A stretch of DNA of 64,000 nt from Nocardioides sp. Root140 (lineage in GTDB: Bacteria; Actinomycetota; Actinomycetes; Propionibacteriales; Nocardioidaceae), in NCBI RefSeq assembly GCF_001426745.1, contig NZ_LMFI01000016.1:62001-126000 (forward strand), written 5' to 3'. Within the stretch, counting starts at the first letter, position 1. Every line of letters begins with the position of its first letter. Made by a program: the position numbers and the translations under genes. Shown here one piece after another: positions 1-7,780 of this stretch. The notes beneath the pieces were generated by a model. That model was not told where the DNA came from, ran no database searches, and was given only the letters and a program-made list of their open reading frames with translations.

Positions 1-410
1 GTCGGTTCGACGAGAGCCTCGAGAGCCTCGCCGAGCACCTGCGCGAGATGCCGGCCGACCTCCCCGTCGCCGAAGCGGTCCAGGAGTCGGTCAAGGCGTT
101 CAACTTCGTCGACCCCGATGCGGTGGTCCAACACCGACGCCGCATGCGGCTGCTGATGGAGACGCCGGCACTGCAGGCACACGCGGCACTGCGCCATGCC
201 GCCTGGCGCGGCGTGATCGCGTCGTACGTCGCCGAGCGGCGCGGCCTGTCGCCCGACGACCTGCATCCACGCACGGTCGGCCGGGTCGCGCTGGCCCTCG
301 CACTGTCGGCATACCAGCAGTGGCTCGAGGACGAGCGGGCCTCATTGCCCGACCTGCTCGACGAGACCTTCGAGGCCCTCCGAGTCCACGTCTCCGACGT
401 CAGCGGATGA
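1..410 (+). CDS. TetR-family transcriptional regulator, C-terminal part (5' end outside window)
   Basis: The reading frame is open from base 3 and ends with TGA at 408-410, so only about 135 C-terminal residues are visible and the DNA-binding helix-turn-helix lies upstream of the window. The all-helical sequence, with the run RRRMRLLMETPALQAHAALR followed by AAWRGVIASYVAERRG and a terminal AYQQWLEDE, resembles the ligand-binding C-terminal domain of actinobacterial TetR regulators of the acyl-CoA/MftR-like group. Its last 11 bases overlap the 3' end of the converging minus-strand gene. The internal ATG at 48 is probably not the start, because the frame runs on upstream of it. Family assignment is good; the ligand and targets are unknown. 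Confidence 0.75.
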   Translation, partial: RFDESLESLAEHLREMPADLPVAEAVQESVKAFNFVDPDAVVQHRRRMRLLMETPALQAHAALRHAAWRGVIASYVAERRGLSPDDLHPRTVGRVALALALSAYQQWLEDERASLPDLLDETFEALRVHVSDVSG

Positions 411-1104
411 ACCAGCGCCCGAGCAGCGTGCCGTCCTCCTCGAGGAGCAGCGCCAGCTCAAGGGGTACGTCGAGGGTGAGGCCTGCGGTGATGCGGGTGT
501 GCGTGCCACCGACGAGGCGCGGGATCTGGGTGGCGCACAGCTCGTCGGCGACACCGGAGGCGAGCAGTCCGTCGAAGAGGTGGGGTCCGCCTTCGCAGAG
601 CATGTCCCGGAACCCGCGCCCAGCAAGGGAATCCTTGAGTGCGGCGAGATCAACTCGTTCCTCACCCAGCACGAGCACGTTGTCCTCACCCAGCAGCGAC
701 CGGGCATCCGCGAGGCCGGGGGCCGTCGAGACGGTGGCCATCAGGACGCGACCGGGCTCGGCCTCGCGCAACAGGTCAGGCACCTGACCGCTGAGGCTGA
801 CCACGACGACCGGCTTGTCGGAAGGGCGGTAGTTCTCGGCGCGGGCGGTGCCGGCGCCGACGATGACCGCGTCGCACAGCTTGCGCAGCAGGTGGAAGAC
901 CCGGCCGTCCGCATCGTTGTTGATGGAGCCGCTGCGTCCGTCGCTTCCGGTCGCCGCGCCGTCGACGGTGCTGACGAAGTTCACGCGTAGCCACGGCGCG
1001 GACGGCGCGGCGTACAACGCGAGCAGGTCGTCGTCGGTGACAGACCCGCTCGTTGGTCGAGTAGGGCGTTCTGCGCCCGTATCGAGACCTTGGCCAGCAG
1101 ACAT
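400..1104 (-). CDS. pyrimidine reductase family protein (RibD C-terminal-like)
   Basis: A 234-residue protein of the RibD C-terminal/dihydrofolate-reductase-like fold, whose members use NADPH to reduce pterin- or pyrimidine-type substrates; the actual substrate here is unknown. Family signatures are NFVSTVDGAATG near residue 42, the segment LRKLCDAVIVGAGTARAENY, and CEGGPHLFDGLL near residue 170. The ATG at 1104 is chosen because it forms a TGATG stop-start overlap with the upstream gene; a GTG at 1122 and an ATG at 1116 are alternatives. It is the last gene of the gpgS operon. The N-terminus is odd: residues about 7-18 (LDTGAERPTRPT) are translated from a REP-like palindrome at 1055-1089, so this segment is probably a late addition. 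Confidence 0.82.
   Translation of the reverse strand: MSAGQGLDTGAERPTRPTSGSVTDDDLLALYAAPSAPWLRVNFVSTVDGAATGSDGRSGSINNDADGRVFHLLRKLCDAVIVGAGTARAENYRPSDKPVVVVSLSGQVPDLLREAEPGRVLMATVSTAPGLADARSLLGEDNVLVLGEERVDLAALKDSLAGRGFRDMLCEGGPHLFDGLLASGVADELCATQIPRLVGGTHTRITAGLTLDVPLELALLLEEDGTLLGRWFIR
1055..1089. repeat. REP-like palindromic element inside the start of a coding sequence
   Basis: On the minus strand this reads GGTCTCGATACGGGCGC, then AGAAC, then GCCCTACTCGACC. The outer GGTC...GACC and the inner GGGCGC...GCCC pair to form a stem. From general knowledge, elements of this form are scattered through Nocardioides genomes. Here it lies entirely within the N-terminal codons of the pyrimidine reductase-like gene, in frame. 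Confidence 0.7.
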
Positions 1105-1709
1105 CAGGACGCGCATTGCCACCTCGCCACCCAGTACTGGACGCCGAGCGGATCGCCGGAGTAGGTCATCTCACATGTGTGCTCGGCGCCGCCGGCCAAC
1201 GCACCGAGCGCGCGGAAGGCCGGGACCCCGGCGGCCAACAGCTCCGCGCCCAGGTCGACCGACAGCGTGGCAAGTGTGTCCGCATCGCAGGCACGAAGCG
1301 CCGACTCGATCGTGGAGTCGAAAGTGAAGGCACGGTCGTCGAGGTGCCCGGGCGCCTTCTCCCCGCGGCGGGCAGAGCCGTCGCCGACGATCAGAACCCC
1401 TGTGCTGACTGGCGATTCCGACTCCGAGGTGGACACGACGATCTCGCGGTCGAAGCCCGCAGCCGACAGCAGCGACCGCGCCACTCGCTCGCCCAACGGC
1501 GTGGTGACCCCGCGCGCGACGTTCGCCGGATCAGCGGGCGAACACAGCACCTGGATGCGGTCGGGTGACGAGGCGACCAGCCAGCGCACGGAGTCCAGCG
1601 CCAGGGCGCGTACGCCGGCCAGCGGGTCGGCCGTGCCACCGGCGGCGATCATCAACGGTGTCGACGGGACGACCACCGCGTTCCAGCCGGATGAAGGAGC
1701 AGGGGTCAT
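1104..1709 (-). CDS. conserved protein with class III extradiol dioxygenase subunit B-like fold
   Basis: A 201-residue protein. The opening WNAVVVPSTPLMIAAGG, the central VLIVGDGSARRGEKAPG and the following HLDDRAFTFDSTI match a family of small actinobacterial proteins annotated as LigB-like (class III extradiol dioxygenase B-like). Enzymatic activity has not been assigned in this group as far as I know. The longer open frame upstream is rejected as a start because it lies inside folP; the ATG at 1709 gives a 4-base overlap with folP and hence likely translational coupling. Its 3' end overlaps the next gene as TGATG. Family identification is moderate and the role is unknown. Confidence 0.7.
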   Translation of the reverse strand: MTPAPSSGWNAVVVPSTPLMIAAGGTADPLAGVRALALDSVRWLVASSPDRIQVLCSPADPANVARGVTTPLGERVARSLLSAAGFDREIVVSTSESESPVSTGVLIVGDGSARRGEKAPGHLDDRAFTFDSTIESALRACDADTLATLSVDLGAELLAAGVPAFRALGALAGGAEHTCEMTYSGDPLGVQYWVARWQCAS

Positions 1710-2569
1710 GCCAGGCCTCGCGTCACTCGGGCGGGCTGCCGGGAGCCCATGATCGTCGCGACCATGTCGACCACCTGGCGGGTCTCGACCACCTCGTGCA
1801 CCCGATAGATGCGGGCGCCGGCCTGGGCGCAGAACGCCGTGGCGGCAAGGGTTCCGATGAGGCGCTCCCCCACGGGCAGGTCGAGGGACTCGCCGACGAA
1901 GTCCTTGTTGGACAGGGAGACCAGCACCGGCCACCCGGTGTCGACCATCTCGCCGAGGCGCCTGGTGACCTCCAACGAGTGCGCGGTGTTCTTGCCGAAG
2001 TCGTGGGCCGGGTCGATCACGATCGAGTCGCGTGAGACGCCCGCGGCCAGTGCGCGCTCCGCGTACGCCGTGGTGTCGGCGATCGCGGCGGCGACGACGT
2101 CGGCGTACTCAATGCGGTGCGGGCGGGTGCGCGGCGTGACGCCGCCGGTGTGCGTGCAGATGATGGCCGCGTCGAACTCCGCGGCAACGTCGACGAGCTC
2201 GGGGTCGGCGCCGCCCCACGCGTCGTTGAGGAGGTCGGCGCCCTCGCTGCACACCGCGCGGCCGACCTCAGCGCGCCAGGTGTCGACGGAGATCACCAGT
2301 GAGGGGTACGCCGAGCGCACGCGGCCCACGAACGACCCGACCCGGCTGATCTCCTCGGCGGCGTCGATCTCGACACCCGGCGCTGCCTTGATGCCGCCGA
2401 TGTCGACGATCTCCGCACCCTCGTCGACGACCTGCGCGACCCGGTCGAAGGCACTGTCCTCCGCCCAGGTGGCGCCCTTGTCGTAGAACGAGTCGGGCGT
2501 CCGGTTGACGATGGCCATCATCAGGGAGGCGTCATCAGCGAACGCCTGCCGGCCGAGCTTGAGGGTCAT
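1706..2569 (-). CDS. folP2: FolP2-type dihydropteroate synthase homologue
   Basis: A 287-residue TIM-barrel protein of the dihydropteroate synthase family, in cytosolic folate synthesis by homology. Recognisable blocks are MAIVNRTPDSFYDKG near residue 19, VDIGGIKAAPG near residue 55, LLNDAWGG, VIDPAHDFGKN and a late YRVHEVVETRQVV. They deviate from canonical FolP (GILNVTPDSFSDGG, GGESTRPG, DPGIGFGK) in the way known for mycobacterial FolP2, which sits next to gpgS as here and has not been found to act as a normal DHPS. It overlaps gpgS by one base and the downstream gene by four. The name rests on motif divergence plus gene order; a true DHPS function cannot be excluded. Confidence 0.85.
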   Translation of the reverse strand: MTLKLGRQAFADDASLMMAIVNRTPDSFYDKGATWAEDSAFDRVAQVVDEGAEIVDIGGIKAAPGVEIDAAEEISRVGSFVGRVRSAYPSLVISVDTWRAEVGRAVCSEGADLLNDAWGGADPELVDVAAEFDAAIICTHTGGVTPRTRPHRIEYADVVAAAIADTTAYAERALAAGVSRDSIVIDPAHDFGKNTAHSLEVTRRLGEMVDTGWPVLVSLSNKDFVGESLDLPVGERLIGTLAATAFCAQAGARIYRVHEVVETRQVVDMVATIMGSRQPARVTRGLA

Positions 2570-3528
2570 CAGGCGCCTTCCGACAGGTCAGACAGGTCTG
2601 ACGGGTTCGACAGCGAGGCAGCCGGCGGGCGTTCGGCGACCTCGACGGTGCGGGTGCTCGGCTGCACGCCCTCGCCGTCGGTGACCGGCACGAACTGCCG
2701 CAGGTCGACCGAGGAAATCGAGGAGCCGGAGACCCGCGCCTGGACGGCCGCGAGGATCTGCGTGGCCATCGCGCCCAGGTCGAGCAACGCCTGGTGGCTG
2801 TGCGCCCGGCGTCCGAGGTCGACCTGTGCGATCGCGTCCAGCCCCGGCCCACGCAGGGTGTCGATGAGCGCGGCCAGTTCGACGGCGTACCCGGTCGGCA
2901 CCGACAGTTGCGCGAACCACGACCGGCGGACCGCCCACTCGCCGGCCAATGGCTGCACGAGACCGGCCAGCTGCGGGAAGAGCAGCGCGATCAGCGGACG
3001 GGCGACCAGCTCGGTGACGCGTCCCCCGTCGTACGAGGGCACGGCGGAGCCGTCGAGGAAGGGACGCTCGTAGAAGCCCTTCACCAGCGCCACGTCGGGC
3101 TCGGTGAGCAAGGGACCGAGCAGGCCGGGCACGAAGTGGGTGTCCCAGTCGAGCAGGTCGGCGTCCATGAAGACGATCACCTCGCCGGTCGTGACGAACT
3201 GCGACTTCCACATCGCCTCGCCCTTGCCGGGGCTCCAACCGAGATCGGGACGGATGTCGACGGCCCGGTGCACGACGGCCCCGGCGCCCTGCGCGATGGC
3301 GATCGTGTCGTCGGTCGAGTCCGAGTCGATGACCACGATCTCGTCGAGCAGCTCGACGGTCTCCATCAGCGCCTCACGCACCCGAGAGACCTGCCCGCCG
3401 ACCGTGGCGGCCTCGTTGCGGGCCGGCATCACCAGACTGACCTTGGTCTCGCCCTTCGCCTTCATGAGATCGGCCAACGACCAGTCGCACCAGCGATAGG
3501 TCCGCCGCGCCGCCCAGTCGTCGATCAC
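2569..3528 (-). CDS. gpgS: glucosyl-3-phosphoglycerate synthase
   Basis: A 319-residue GT81-family glycosyltransferase that transfers glucose from UDP-glucose to 3-phosphoglycerate, the first step toward glucosylglycerate and, in mycobacteria, methylglucose lipopolysaccharides. The GT-A nucleotide-binding start VSLVMPARNEAATVGG lies near residue 30, the metal-binding DADLLDWD near residue 118, and the family sequence LVKGFYERPF follows. The GTG start at 3528 gives the usual N-terminal extension with the RWCDWSLADLMKAKG block. It is the first gene of a four-gene minus-strand operon with folP2, the LigB-like gene and the reductase. A perfect inverted repeat lies about 150 bp upstream. Confidence 0.92.
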   Translation of the reverse strand: MIDDWAARRTYRWCDWSLADLMKAKGETKVSLVMPARNEAATVGGQVSRVREALMETVELLDEIVVIDSDSTDDTIAIAQGAGAVVHRAVDIRPDLGWSPGKGEAMWKSQFVTTGEVIVFMDADLLDWDTHFVPGLLGPLLTEPDVALVKGFYERPFLDGSAVPSYDGGRVTELVARPLIALLFPQLAGLVQPLAGEWAVRRSWFAQLSVPTGYAVELAALIDTLRGPGLDAIAQVDLGRRAHSHQALLDLGAMATQILAAVQARVSGSSISSVDLRQFVPVTDGEGVQPSTRTVEVAERPPAASLSNPSDLSDLSEGA

Positions 3529-3681
3529 GCTGTCACCCTAGTTCGGCGCGTGAAGGGACCGCGCACAACCCCGCTGGTTGGGAAGGTCGCGCAGCGAGCG
3601 GCTCGGACCGGAGATGTGGCGTGGACTCACCCGCGCTCGAGCTGCAGTCGTCCCACCTGAGCGTCGGAAACCCGCACTGCC

Positions 3682-3729
3682 TTGAATGAACGTTTGTGCA
3701 AGACAGACTTTGAACAAACGTTCATTCAA
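3682..3729. promoter_or_regulatory. perfect 16-bp inverted repeat, likely paired TetR-type operators
   Basis: The arms TTGAATGAACGTTTGT (3682-3697) and ACAAACGTTCATTCAA (3714-3729) are exact reverse complements, separated by 16 bases. Each arm is itself an imperfect palindrome around AACGTT, the shape of a TetR-family operator. The element is strikingly AT-rich for this DNA. It lies just past the stop of the hemerythrin gene and upstream of gpgS. A terminator role is less likely because there is no T tract and the stem is AT-rich. Confidence 0.6.
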
Positions 3730-3735
3730 CGTGGG

Positions 3736-4284
3736 TCAGTCGTCGTCGAGCAGGCCCTTCTTCGCCGCTTTGGCGACCACACGTCGTACGTTCGTCAGCG
3801 AGCCGCAGCCTTCGTCGATCAGCTGGTTGCGTCGCGCGGCCCACTTCTCGCCGAGCTCGCGACGGACCCGGTCCGAGACCTCCTCGCGGGCAGGCGCGAT
3901 GATGCTCAGCTCCTCCTCCGCGATGTGGTGGGCGACCATGTTGCTGAGCTCCTCGACGGCGTCCACGAAGGCCTTCGTGTCGGTGCCCTTCAGCTCGAGG
4001 ACGGCGAGCAACGCCTCGTTGCCCTCGGCGTGCTCCTCCGAGCCGTGCTCGATGTCGTGGGCGTCGACGTCCTCGGCCTTGCGACGGAGGACCGGATAGA
4101 CGATCTCCTCCTCCGCCTCACCATGGGCGATCAGGACGTCGGCGAAGGCATGGCGGACGGCATCACGATCGGCCGTGCCCTGGCGCAGCTGGGCCAGCAG
4201 CCGCTCGAAACGACGGTGGTCGTCGACGATCAGGTCGAGGACGTCGCCCGAAGTGGGGCGACCCAGGTCGATTCCAGTAGTCAT
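3736..4284 (-). CDS. hemerythrin domain-containing protein
   Basis: A 182-residue soluble four-helix protein. Histidine/glutamate clusters expected for a carboxylate-bridged di-iron site are visible: DLIVDDHRRFERLL near residue 15, AHGEAEEEIVYPVL near residue 52, IEHGSEEHAEGNEALL near residue 80, and MVAHHIAEEELSII near residue 115. Such proteins bind oxygen, nitric oxide or iron; the specific role is not deducible. The ATG at 4284 (MTTGIDLGRP) is preferred over the longer frame to 4398, whose extra codons translate a REP-like repeat. It appears to be monocistronic. Confidence 0.85.
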   Translation of the reverse strand: MTTGIDLGRPTSGDVLDLIVDDHRRFERLLAQLRQGTADRDAVRHAFADVLIAHGEAEEEIVYPVLRRKAEDVDAHDIEHGSEEHAEGNEALLAVLELKGTDTKAFVDAVEELSNMVAHHIAEEELSIIAPAREEVSDRVRRELGEKWAARRNQLIDEGCGSLTNVRRVVAKAAKKGLLDDD

Positions 4285-4315
4285 GGGTCGACCGTACCTG
4301 CCCGGAGAGGCCCGA

Positions 4316-4368
4316 TGGTCGAGCAGCGACGAAAGAGCCTCCGTCCCCGGTGGTCGAGCAGCGACGAA
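4316..4368. repeat. two direct copies of an 18-bp REP half-element
   Basis: TGGTCGAGCAGCGACGAA occurs at 4316-4333 and again at 4351-4368 in the 104-bp gap between the hemerythrin and HAD genes. The sequence resembles one arm of the CTCGACCA-type palindromes seen elsewhere in the window. Confidence 0.65.
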
Positions 4369-4388
4369 GGAACGTCCGTCGAGGCCAC

Positions 4389-5195
4389 TCAGAACCAACG
4401 CTCGAGCTCCACGGCCACGCCGTCCTCCACCACTGTCCCGGTCGAGGCGTCGGCGGCATCATGCACTTCCTGCACGGCCTGCCCCATGGCCACTCCGCGG
4501 CCGGCCCACTGCAGCATCTCGATGTCGTTGTGCCCGTCGCCGATCGCCAGCACGTCGTCCCGCCGTACGCCGAGCTGCCCGGCGACGTACGCGAGCGCCG
4601 CGGCCTTGTTCACTCCCACCGGCGAGATGTCGAGCCAGCTGGACAGCTGCGCCACGTAGTCGGTGCTGGACAGCCCGAGCTCGTCCGCCAACGACGCGAG
4701 CGCGTCGGAGGAGCCTTCGGGGTGCCGGATCATCACCCGGCAGGCGGGGCGTACGCCGAGCTCGGCCGGGCTGGTCACCACGGACCCGCCGGACAGCTCC
4801 CCGCGTGGGAACAGGCGATTCACCCGATAGTCGAGCCCCGGCTCCTCGACCGCGACCATCGCATCGGGGAACCTCTCGAGCACCGCAGCCACGGCAGGTC
4901 GCGCGTCGAAGGTCGTGGCCCGCACGACCTCGAGCGGCGCGAAGCGCGCCACCACGGCACCGTTCGACCCGACCAACCAGCCGGGTGACGGCAGGCTGGC
5001 CAACCTGGCGACGTCCACGAGCCCGAGCGGCGATCGCCCGCTGGCGAGTACGACGGGAATGCCGGCACGCACCACGCGGGCCACGGCGTCGACCACGGCC
5101 GGCGCAATGGCCTCCTCGGACTTGTCGGTGCCGCGGACCCACTCCAGCAGGCAACCGTCGACGTCCAGCGCCACGAGTCCGGGTCGCCAGGTCAT
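4389..5195 (-). CDS. HAD-superfamily hydrolase, Cof-like (subfamily IIB) phosphatase
   Basis: A 268-residue cytosolic phosphatase. Motif I is VALDVDGCLLEW (residues 8-19, nucleophile Asp11), motif II VLASGRSPLGLV, the lysine region GVNKAAALAYVAGQLGV, and motif IV IGDGHNDIEMLQWAG. The large insertion between motifs II and III is the C2B cap that defines subfamily IIB, whose members dephosphorylate sugar phosphates and flavin or cofactor phosphates. The substrate is unknown. It is transcribed alone; the neighbouring plus-strand gene begins 88 bp away, so the gap should contain divergent promoters. Confidence 0.88.
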   Translation of the reverse strand: MTWRPGLVALDVDGCLLEWVRGTDKSEEAIAPAVVDAVARVVRAGIPVVLASGRSPLGLVDVARLASLPSPGWLVGSNGAVVARFAPLEVVRATTFDARPAVAAVLERFPDAMVAVEEPGLDYRVNRLFPRGELSGGSVVTSPAELGVRPACRVMIRHPEGSSDALASLADELGLSSTDYVAQLSSWLDISPVGVNKAAALAYVAGQLGVRRDDVLAIGDGHNDIEMLQWAGRGVAMGQAVQEVHDAADASTGTVVEDGVAVELERWF

Positions 5196-5283
5196 GCGAG
5201 CACAGTAGCGACCACCCTTCCGTGCGCCGCTATCACCCGAAATGGCGATTACCCCTCACTCCTGCCGGGTCCAGAGTGAAGCC

Positions 5284-5772
5284 ATGAGGGCGGACAAAAC
5301 GGTCAGCGCGCTCGCCGGCTTGTGCGCGGTTCTGCTCCTCTCGGCGGGCAGCTGCGTGGACGACGTGGCCAAGGGCGCCTCGAAGGGCGGCGGCGGGCTG
5401 GTCCGCTCCGAGGGAGATGACGCCATCGTGCTCGGGACCAGGCGCGCGGACGACATCCTCCTGCAGGTGCCGACAGCGATCCAGCCGACGTTGGGCGCCC
5501 GCCTCCGGTCCAGCGTCGACCAGCTGAGCAGCAACACCGAGGTGCAGGACGCCTTGGAGGGCCTCGCATGGGAGACGACGTGCGCTCTGGTGTTCGACAG
5601 GGTGCCCACGAGCCTCGACGAAGTCGCCAGCTTCCTGGTGGAACGGGCCGTCAGCTTCGGCATCTCGTTCTTCGACGAGGGCGAGCAGCAGATGGCCGAG
5701 ATCGTCCTCGACGCGTTCAGCGAACAGGGAAACGAGGCCCAGGACGCATGCAACGACATGTACTCCCAGTAG
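5284..5772 (+). CDS. putative exported or lipid-anchored protein of unknown function
   Basis: A 162-residue protein starting MRADKTVSALAG with a hydrophobic stretch LCAVLLLSAGSC that could be a signal peptide. The cysteine at about residue 24 lies in AGSC, an approximate rather than classical lipobox, so lipidation is tentative. The mature part is acidic and helical with two further cysteines (WETTCALVF and QDACNDMY) that could form a disulfide. The ATG at 5284 is preferred over 5242 because it begins the signal sequence directly. Its last 25 bases overlap the large membrane protein downstream, so the two are likely coupled. I do not recognise a family. Confidence 0.65.
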   Translation: MRADKTVSALAGLCAVLLLSAGSCVDDVAKGASKGGGGLVRSEGDDAIVLGTRRADDILLQVPTAIQPTLGARLRSSVDQLSSNTEVQDALEGLAWETTCALVFDRVPTSLDEVASFLVERAVSFGISFFDEGEQQMAEIVLDAFSEQGNEAQDACNDMYSQ

Positions 5773-7739
5773 CCGGCGATCCACTCGAGATCCGCGTGCA
5801 CGGCATCGGCGACCACGACGACTGGTCCCAGTTGGGCAGCCCCACCTTGCTCGAGCGGCCACCGGAAGGACCCGAGGCGGCGCTCCCGCCAACTGTGCCT
5901 CAGCACGACCTCCTGCTGGTCAACTGGTCCCGCGCATCGCGTGGCGTTGCCGGCTTCCTCTGGTACGTCGCACTCCCATTCACCTTGGTCAATGCGGCGG
6001 GCTACATGACACCGCCCGACGGCCTTGGCCCGACGGCCGAACGACGCACCAGGTTCGCGGTCGTGCTCACCGGCCTGCTGCTCAGCCTGCTGACGTTCGT
6101 GTGGGCACTGGCCCTCGCGGAGACGATCGCGAGGCGGACGTTGGTCACCTGGACGTCCTCACCGGACGCCGGGCGCTGGCTCGCGGGGGCGATCGGGTTG
6201 GCGCTCATCGCGGGCATGCTGGGCCGGCAACGACGTACGGCTTCACACACCAAGCCCTTGGTGCTGTGGCTCAACGTGCTGCTGGTCGGCAGTGCCGCGG
6301 CCGTCACCGCGTTCACCCGGCCGGCCCACTGGCAGGTGACGTGGTCGAAGATGCCCGACTTCCTCACCACGTGGGGCCCGAGCGCGACCTTCGTGCAGGC
6401 GCCTGGGGACCAACCACCCGGTGAGTTCAAGGCCCTGGTCGCCAACGGCCAGCTCGTGCCGTACGTCGACCCGGTGGTCAGCGTGAGCCTCTTCTGCATC
6501 GTGGTCGTCGTGCTGACGGGTGCGGTCTTCGCGATCCGCGGGCTCATCGCGGCCGGAACCGGACGGCCGGCCACGCCGGAGTACGTCGTCGACGTGGCGC
6601 TGGTGGGCTCGGTGCTCCTGATGGTGTCTGTGGCGTCGGCGCTGCGGCTCTTCGCGGACAACCTCGTGCTCTACCTGTCGAACCATCACGTGCCGTTGTT
6701 CGCGGAACCGGGCGAGACCGCAGGATTCGGGAGCCGTGCGCTGCTGCCGCCCCGGAACAGGTTGTACGTCGGGCGGGACGACGCCCTGGTCGACATGCTT
6801 CCCCTGGTCGGACTGCTGGCCCTGCTTGCCTTCGCCCTGGCCTTCGTGGTGGCCAACTGGACTCCCCGAGGCGCAGGACGTCCGCGGTTCGGCAAGCGAG
6901 GTTCGACGCTCGCCAAGCGCCTTGCCGCCGCACGGTGGCACCGCCGTCTGGTCCTGAGTCTCGAATCGACGCTCGGTCCGACGATCCTGCTGTCGACGTT
7001 CCTCTGGGGAGTCTCCATGGCAATGGTCGTGAACTGGATACTGGACGGTTCGAATGCCACATGGGACCGCGCCATCTTCACGGTGCAAGCACTCTCGGTG
7101 CTGGCGATCTTCATGGTGGTGGCGGGGCGCAGCCTCCAGAAGGTCCGCAAGGTCGTCGGCATGGTCGCCGACGTGCTGGGCTTCTGGCCGGTCGCCAGCC
7201 ACCCGTTTGCGGGCGCTTCCTACCGGAACCAGGTCGTCGACGGCATCATCGACGAAGTTCGTACAGCGGGCCGTCGCCCCACGGTGCTGATCGGACACAG
7301 TCAGGGATCCGTTCTCTGCGCATGGGCCGTGCACCGGATCCGCACGGAGGAGGAATTCCACGACACCGGCCCCGCCCTGACCCTGGTCACCTGCGGCTGC
7401 CCGCTCGAGTCGCTCTATCGCGAAGTCTTCCCTGCCTACTTCCCCGGCTCGTTCTACACCTCGATCTGGGCGACGACGCCGTGGCTCAACTTCTGGCGGG
7501 CCACGGATCCGATCGCGACTCCCCTGCCACTGCCCCAGCCTCAACCAGTGGACGCGACCACGGACAACCTCGAGATCGCCGACCCCGACGCGGCCCGCCG
7601 GCTGCAGGTCCACTCCGACTACTGGATCGCACCGGAACAGGTCGAACGGGTCGCGCTCTGCCTCCCTCAAGCCGGTCGACACCGGGACGTCGGTCGCAGG
7701 CCGGACGTCGTTCCAGCGGCCGGCAAGGCCAAGGGTTGA
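5748..7739 (+). CDS. polytopic membrane protein with C-terminal lipase-like (GHSQG) domain
   Basis: A 663-residue protein. It opens LEIRVHGIGDHDDW, a beta strand and HGIG loop typical of alpha/beta hydrolases. About nine hydrophobic segments follow, including FAVVLTGLLLSLLTFVWA, SLFCIVVVVLTGAVF and LPLVGLLALLAFALAFVV. The C-terminal third contains PTVLIGHSQGSVLCAWAV, a nucleophile elbow with the serine in GHSQG, then VTCGCPLESLYREVFPAYF. The hydrolase fold therefore seems split around a membrane region. The open frame extends upstream to 5568 but that part overlaps the previous gene; ATG 5748 is the most plausible start. Substrate and orientation are unknown; a role on membrane lipids or esters is only a guess. 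Confidence 0.7.
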   Translation: MQRHVLPVAGDPLEIRVHGIGDHDDWSQLGSPTLLERPPEGPEAALPPTVPQHDLLLVNWSRASRGVAGFLWYVALPFTLVNAAGYMTPPDGLGPTAERRTRFAVVLTGLLLSLLTFVWALALAETIARRTLVTWTSSPDAGRWLAGAIGLALIAGMLGRQRRTASHTKPLVLWLNVLLVGSAAAVTAFTRPAHWQVTWSKMPDFLTTWGPSATFVQAPGDQPPGEFKALVANGQLVPYVDPVVSVSLFCIVVVVLTGAVFAIRGLIAAGTGRPATPEYVVDVALVGSVLLMVSVASALRLFADNLVLYLSNHHVPLFAEPGETAGFGSRALLPPRNRLYVGRDDALVDMLPLVGLLALLAFALAFVVANWTPRGAGRPRFGKRGSTLAKRLAAARWHRRLVLSLESTLGPTILLSTFLWGVSMAMVVNWILDGSNATWDRAIFTVQALSVLAIFMVVAGRSLQKVRKVVGMVADVLGFWPVASHPFAGASYRNQVVDGIIDEVRTAGRRPTVLIGHSQGSVLCAWAVHRIRTEEEFHDTGPALTLVTCGCPLESLYREVFPAYFPGSFYTSIWATTPWLNFWRATDPIATPLPLPQPQPVDATTDNLEIADPDAARRLQVHSDYWIAPEQVERVALCLPQAGRHRDVGRRPDVVPAAGKAKG

Positions 7740-7780
7740 GGGCAAGGATCACCCGTCGGGTGCGGCGACACCACCCCGTC

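Noticed and set aside
3538..3735. Short frames starting MNERL on both strands at the inverted repeat
   Set aside because: Both begin within the two arms of the perfect palindrome, which explains their identical starts; neither has protein-like continuation.
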